Shown here in pieces: positions 6,197-8,535 of a DNA stretch of 8,535 nt. The position numbers were made by a program, and so were the translations under genes. Source of the DNA: Myxococcales bacterium UBA5297 (GTDB lineage: Bacteria; Myxococcota; Myxococcia; Myxococcales; UBA5297); the NCBI GenBank assembly GCA_002408385.1, contig DHSB01000163.1, positions 1 to 8,535 on the forward strand. Reading direction: 5' to 3'. The notes beneath the pieces are model-generated. The model saw nothing but the letters and a program-made list of their open reading frames with translations, did not search any database and had not been told where the DNA came from. Position 1 is the first letter of the stretch. Each line of letters begins with the position of its first letter.

Positions 6197-6640
6197 ATGA
6201 ACGACGAGTTCCCCGAGGTCAGAGTCGAGATCGAGCCGAAGCACAAGTCGCTGGTCGTGCACATCGAAGGGCAGAAGCTCCACCTCCTCGGAGCCGGCAC
6301 GGGCTCCGAGTCGCAGCAGATCTTCGCGGTCGCCTTGGGCCTCGCCCACGTCAGGCCTTGCGAGTACGCGCTCCGCTTCCTCGACTCGGAGTGCTCGCGG
6401 CGCTTCGCACCGCTCTTCCACGCGAACGACCCCTCCTACAAGGAGGTCTGCAACGAGTGGATCATCATGCGCGCCGAATTCGCCGCCTGGTGCCGGGAAC
6501 TCGAACTGCCTTCGAGCGACGCTCCCGGCATTCGCGCGCTCGCGGAGACAGTCGGCGACTTCGAGGCGGCGAACGCCATGCTCCAAGAGGAGTGCAGGCG
6601 CTTCCGGCTCGAGCAGGAGAGTACCTCCACCGTCCATTGA
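6197..6640 (+). CDS. Unrecognised protein (147 aa)
   Basis: The ATG at 6197 is chosen because GGAGGA at 6187-6192 precedes it by 4 nt. In-frame ATGs at 6155, 6173 and 6185 lack good ribosome sites. The frame is open back into the 538-aa gene, but that part is not protein-like. Residues 5-32 suggest beta strands (VRVEIEPKHKSLVVHIEG, KLHLLG), followed by a small-residue stretch (GAGTGSES) and a helix (QQIFAVALGLA). The C-terminal half (residues 50-142) is helical, with C55, C66, C85, C99 and C133 scattered and no zinc-knuckle spacing. The gene follows the 538-aa gene by 100 nt in the same direction, so a common transcript is plausible. Function unknown. Confidence 0.65.
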   Translation: MNDEFPEVRVEIEPKHKSLVVHIEGQKLHLLGAGTGSESQQIFAVALGLAHVRPCEYALRFLDSECSRRFAPLFHANDPSYKEVCNEWIIMRAEFAAWCRELELPSSDAPGIRALAETVGDFEAANAMLQEECRRFRLEQESTSTVH

Positions 6641-6724
6641 GCCGATGGCATCGTGGCGCGCACGTTGCGCGTCCGTTGCGCCGCGCTGGTCGCGGGGCCC
6701 GGCCCCAACCCCCGCATCCCGCCG

Positions 6725-6747
6725 GTGGGGCGCACGTGCGGCCCCAC
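6725..6747. repeat. Near-perfect palindrome
   Basis: GTGGGGC (6725-6731) is complementary to GCCCCAC (6741-6747). The 9-nt centre contains the self-complementary GCACGTGC. The whole is an almost perfect inverted repeat, spoiled by one extra base. It could form a cruciform or hairpin, or be a dimeric protein-binding site. It sits in the gene-poor stretch just upstream of the 15-bp repeats. Confidence 0.5.
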
Positions 6748-6761
6748 AGGCCGCCACGGAC

Positions 6762-6823
6762 GCGAATTGCCGCTTTCCCCAGCCCCGAGAGAGCGAATTG
6801 CCGCTTTGCTACAGAAGCGGCAA
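6762..6823. repeat. Duplicated 15-bp sequence plus inverted partner
   Basis: GCGAATTGCCGCTTT occurs exactly at 6762-6776 and again at 6793-6807, 31 bp apart. AAGCGGCAA at 6815-6823 is the exact inverse of TTGCCGCTT inside the second copy, giving a 9-bp stem with an 8-nt loop. It lies directly before the broken copy of the 538-aa gene's tail (6832). A recombination site, an operator, or a remnant of a mobile element end are all possible; the sequence does not decide between them. Confidence 0.6.
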
Positions 6824-6831
6824 CTCCCCAC

Positions 6832-6961
6832 AACGCAGATGCCATCGCGCTCGCCGCAGCCTGCAGGCAGGACCTCGGCCAGGGAGGCCAAGGCGAAGGA
6901 ACTCGCTCGCCAGGCCGCATCGCTCGGGCGGTTCCGCGTACTTCGTCCACGCCGGGAATAA
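6832..6961 (+). pseudogene. Frameshifted copy of the 3' end of the 538-aa gene
   Basis: The first frame reads NADAIALAAACRQDLGQ, against HAEALALAATCHQILRQ in the intact gene. After a one-base insertion near 6885-6893 the next frame continues EAKAKELARQAASLGRFRVL, against EGKARARADQAASLGRFGVL. My hand alignment gives 24 identities over 37 positions. It ends in RPRRE and a TAA, in place of the basic tail of the intact protein. It carries no start and no upstream part of the gene. It is in the same orientation as the intact gene, whose stop is at 6096, and the 147-aa gene lies between the two. Confidence 0.75.
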
Positions 6962-7148
6962 GAAAGCGCAATGCCGCTCGTCGCTGCGCCCCTCTGCGTT
7001 GTCGGGGCTCGCACGGGCCGACCGTGTGCCAGTACACGGCCTACCTCGAGGAATGAGTCACAACTCACAACTGTCTCCACGCCGATGGCAGTGGCGTAGG
7101 CCAAGAAGAAGCAGTGTGGCCTGAGGCAAACGAAGCTGAGCGGCCGCA

Positions 7149-7166
7149 CGGGAACTGAGGTTCCCG
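7149..7166 (-). terminator. Terminator-like hairpin after the helical-repeat gene
   Basis: CGGGAAC (7149-7155) pairs with GTTCCCG (7160-7166) around a TGAG loop, a 7-bp stem. On the minus strand it begins 7 nt after the stop codon of the gene at 7174. There is no clear U-tract, so it is only a possible terminator. Confidence 0.4.
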
Positions 7167-7173
7167 CCACGTC

Positions 7174-8535
7174 TCACGTTGGCAGATCCTCCTTCTCGCG
7201 CCGCTTGCGCCATTCCTCGGCATCGCGGGCGGCCCGGTCGATCTCCAGAGCTGCCCACTCTCGAACCCGGCGCAGCGGATGATTCAGAAAGAGCTCGGCC
7301 TCGAGCGCCTCGCCCTCGCGGAGAGCGGCATAGTCCCCAACATATGACTGGAGGCTATGCGCACCAGCGCAGAATTCCTGAAAGACGCGGTCGTCCGACT
7401 CAAATTTCTCAAGGACAAAGGCAGTCAAAGGCGGCACAAAGGGCTTCGTCCCTCCATATCGCCCTGGAAGGGGGAGGTGGCGGGCGACGCGGCGGGCCCC
7501 CTCGACTCCGGCGCGCTCCAGCCATGCCTTCAGTTCCTCAACCGGAAGTTCCCTGAAGAGCTTGGCGTACTTAAGGAAGAAGAAGTGGATTCCCTCCTTT
7601 TCGTCGAGGACGACGTCACCAACCGCCTCGACCACGTCCCTAGGGTACTTCTCTGCGATCTTGAGCAGCTGCTCGGTGGCTTGGTCTTTCAGAGCAATTT
7701 GACCCCTCACTAAGGCACGTGCACCAAGCTGAGCGCATTTCTTCGGGTCTTTCTCGCTCATAAGGCCCAGGACTGTCGCCCACCAGTGAGAATCGACACC
7801 GCTTCCTTCGCCCATGGTCATGTCGAGCAGCCGCCATATCGCGGCCAGATCCTCATCGGTCGCTGGGTAGGTAGCAGCTTTGCCATCTTCGGCGGCACTC
7901 AAATAATGTGCGACAAGCTCCACGGCAACGCTGCCCGCCGCGCGATCACCCTCGACTGCCGAACTAAGGCGAGCGATCAACTCCCTAAGCTGGTCAGGCG
8001 TTATCTCCCCGCGGAGGGCTGGCCCAAAGAAGGCCCCAAGCATTCGGACTGGCAGTTGCCCGTCGTCAATCGCGGCAAGGGCGCGCCGGACGGCGTCAAG
8101 CCGCCGGGTCTCGACGAGGGCGATGCCCAACTCGACCTTCGCCGGCACCAGGTCAAGCGCCGTATTGATAGCCTTGTCGAGCGCAGCATCGGTCCGAACA
8201 AGACCGTATACGTACCCTCGAGCGAAAGCGCTCTCGCCGCTCCTCGCCGCTTCGCCGAGGATGATTTGAAGATAGGCGCCCTCTTGATCGCAGCGGCCAA
8301 CCCACTCACCGAACGCGAACGCGCTCTTGGCCTCTGCCGATGCCAGCCATGCCTTGTTCTTCTCCAGCAGAGCGGCATCGCTACATAGCGCGCACGCAAG
8401 GTCGCGAAGTTGCTTGTTCCAGGAATCCTCATCAGCCTTGGTGTAGTGCCAAGGTTCCTGGCCAACAACGGCAACAAGCTGGCCACCAAAGTCCTTGGGA
8501 ATCAACCCTTGTAGCGCCAAGGAAGAACAAGCGCC
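7174..8535 (-). CDS. C-terminal part of a helical-repeat (solenoid-like) protein, partial
   Basis: The frame is open to the window edge (five more in-frame codons before the TTG at 8520), so the true start lies outside and only the last 453 residues are seen. The visible part is a chain of amphipathic helices typical of an alpha-solenoid (for example VPAKVELGIALVETRRLDAV, TPDQLRELIARLSSAV, KDQATEQLLKIAEKYPRDVV). Near the end is NHPLRRVREWAALEI, followed by a highly charged tail (AARDAEEWRKRREKEDLPT). There are no membrane segments and no catalytic motif in this part. The tail pattern reminds me of the C-termini of large NTPase-plus-repeat proteins, including STAND-type defence proteins, but any enzymatic domain would lie upstream and cannot be seen. 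Base composition is noticeably less GC-rich than the 538-aa gene. The family is not identified. Confidence 0.8.
   Translation of the reverse strand, partial: GACSSLALQGLIPKDFGGQLVAVVGQEPWHYTKADEDSWNKQLRDLACALCSDAALLEKNKAWLASAEAKSAFAFGEWVGRCDQEGAYLQIILGEAARSGESAFARGYVYGLVRTDAALDKAINTALDLVPAKVELGIALVETRRLDAVRRALAAIDDGQLPVRMLGAFFGPALRGEITPDQLRELIARLSSAVEGDRAAGSVAVELVAHYLSAAEDGKAATYPATDEDLAAIWRLLDMTMGEGSGVDSHWWATVLGLMSEKDPKKCAQLGARALVRGQIALKDQATEQLLKIAEKYPRDVVEAVGDVVLDEKEGIHFFFLKYAKLFRELPVEELKAWLERAGVEGARRVARHLPLPGRYGGTKPFVPPLTAFVLEKFESDDRVFQEFCAGAHSLQSYVGDYAALREGEALEAELFLNHPLRRVREWAALEIDRAARDAEEWRKRREKEDLPT

Larger units (their letters stand above)
6641..7173. other. 533-bp gene-poor stretch with palindromes, repeats and a broken gene tail
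   Basis: No intact gene is supported here. From left to right it holds a near-palindrome at 6725-6747, a duplicated 15-bp sequence with an inverted partner at 6762-6823, the decayed tail of the 538-aa gene at 6832-6961, and a terminator-like hairpin at 7149-7166. A 43-codon frame from ATG 6971 has no ribosome site or recognisable pattern and is not called. The 10-mer GCCGATGGCA occurs at 6641 and again at 7081, followed in both by a GTGGCG (2 bp further on in the first copy). This could be further debris of a duplication. Confidence 0.6.

Noticed and set aside
6971..7099. 43-codon frame in the gene-poor stretch
   Set aside because: No ribosome site, no motif and an unremarkable translation, so it is indistinguishable from chance.
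7103..7116. AAGAAGAAGCAGTG resembling the basic-tail codons of the 538-aa gene
   Set aside because: Low-complexity Lys codons; it is separated by ~140 bp from the clear tail copy and cannot be distinguished from chance.
1..8535. CRISPR array, complete insertion sequence or integron attC array
   Set aside because: No regularly spaced repeats, no transposase and no series of attC-like sites were found. The stem-loops seen are single and unrelated in sequence.

Overview
The window is high-GC bacterial DNA of accessory character. Composition varies from about two thirds GC in the 538-aa gene to nearer half in stretches of the rightmost gene. No housekeeping gene, tRNA or rRNA is present, so the host cannot be named. 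A soil or sediment high-GC bacterium of the Myxococcota or Planctomycetota kind would fit, but that is a guess.

Left part (1-1583): a divergent pair. On the minus strand is a 179-aa protein with a PD-(D/E)XK-like core (GYD ... QLK). On the plus strand is a 191-aa all-helical HEPN-like protein. They share a 106-bp intergenic region. Bases 1-190 hold no convincing gene.

Middle-left (1584-4162): a short tyrosine recombinase (205 aa, catalytic domain only), an unrecognised 408-aa gene, and a convergent 96-aa gene on the minus strand. Next comes a decayed second copy of the last part of the recombinase gene, then two stem-loops. The two unrecognised genes are therefore bracketed by one intact and one broken recombinase 3' end.

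Middle-right (4163-7173): a 62-aa small protein, a perfect 14-bp hairpin, a 538-aa protein with helix-turn-helix-like and TPR-like segments, and a 147-aa protein, all on the plus strand and possibly one transcription unit. A 533-bp gene-poor stretch follows. It contains palindromes, a duplicated 15-bp sequence and a frameshifted copy of the last ~40 codons of the 538-aa gene. The layout parallels the recombinase region: intact gene, cargo, broken copy of its 3' end.

Right end (7174-8535): the C-terminal 453 residues of an alpha-helical repeat protein on the minus strand, running off the window edge.

The main result is the repeated '3' tail' architecture next to a tyrosine recombinase, which suggests a mosaic built by duplication or 3'-end capture. 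The most likely uncharacterised functional units are the PD-(D/E)XK/HEPN-like pair and the 62-aa/538-aa/147-aa cluster. Their functions are inferred from folds and context only.
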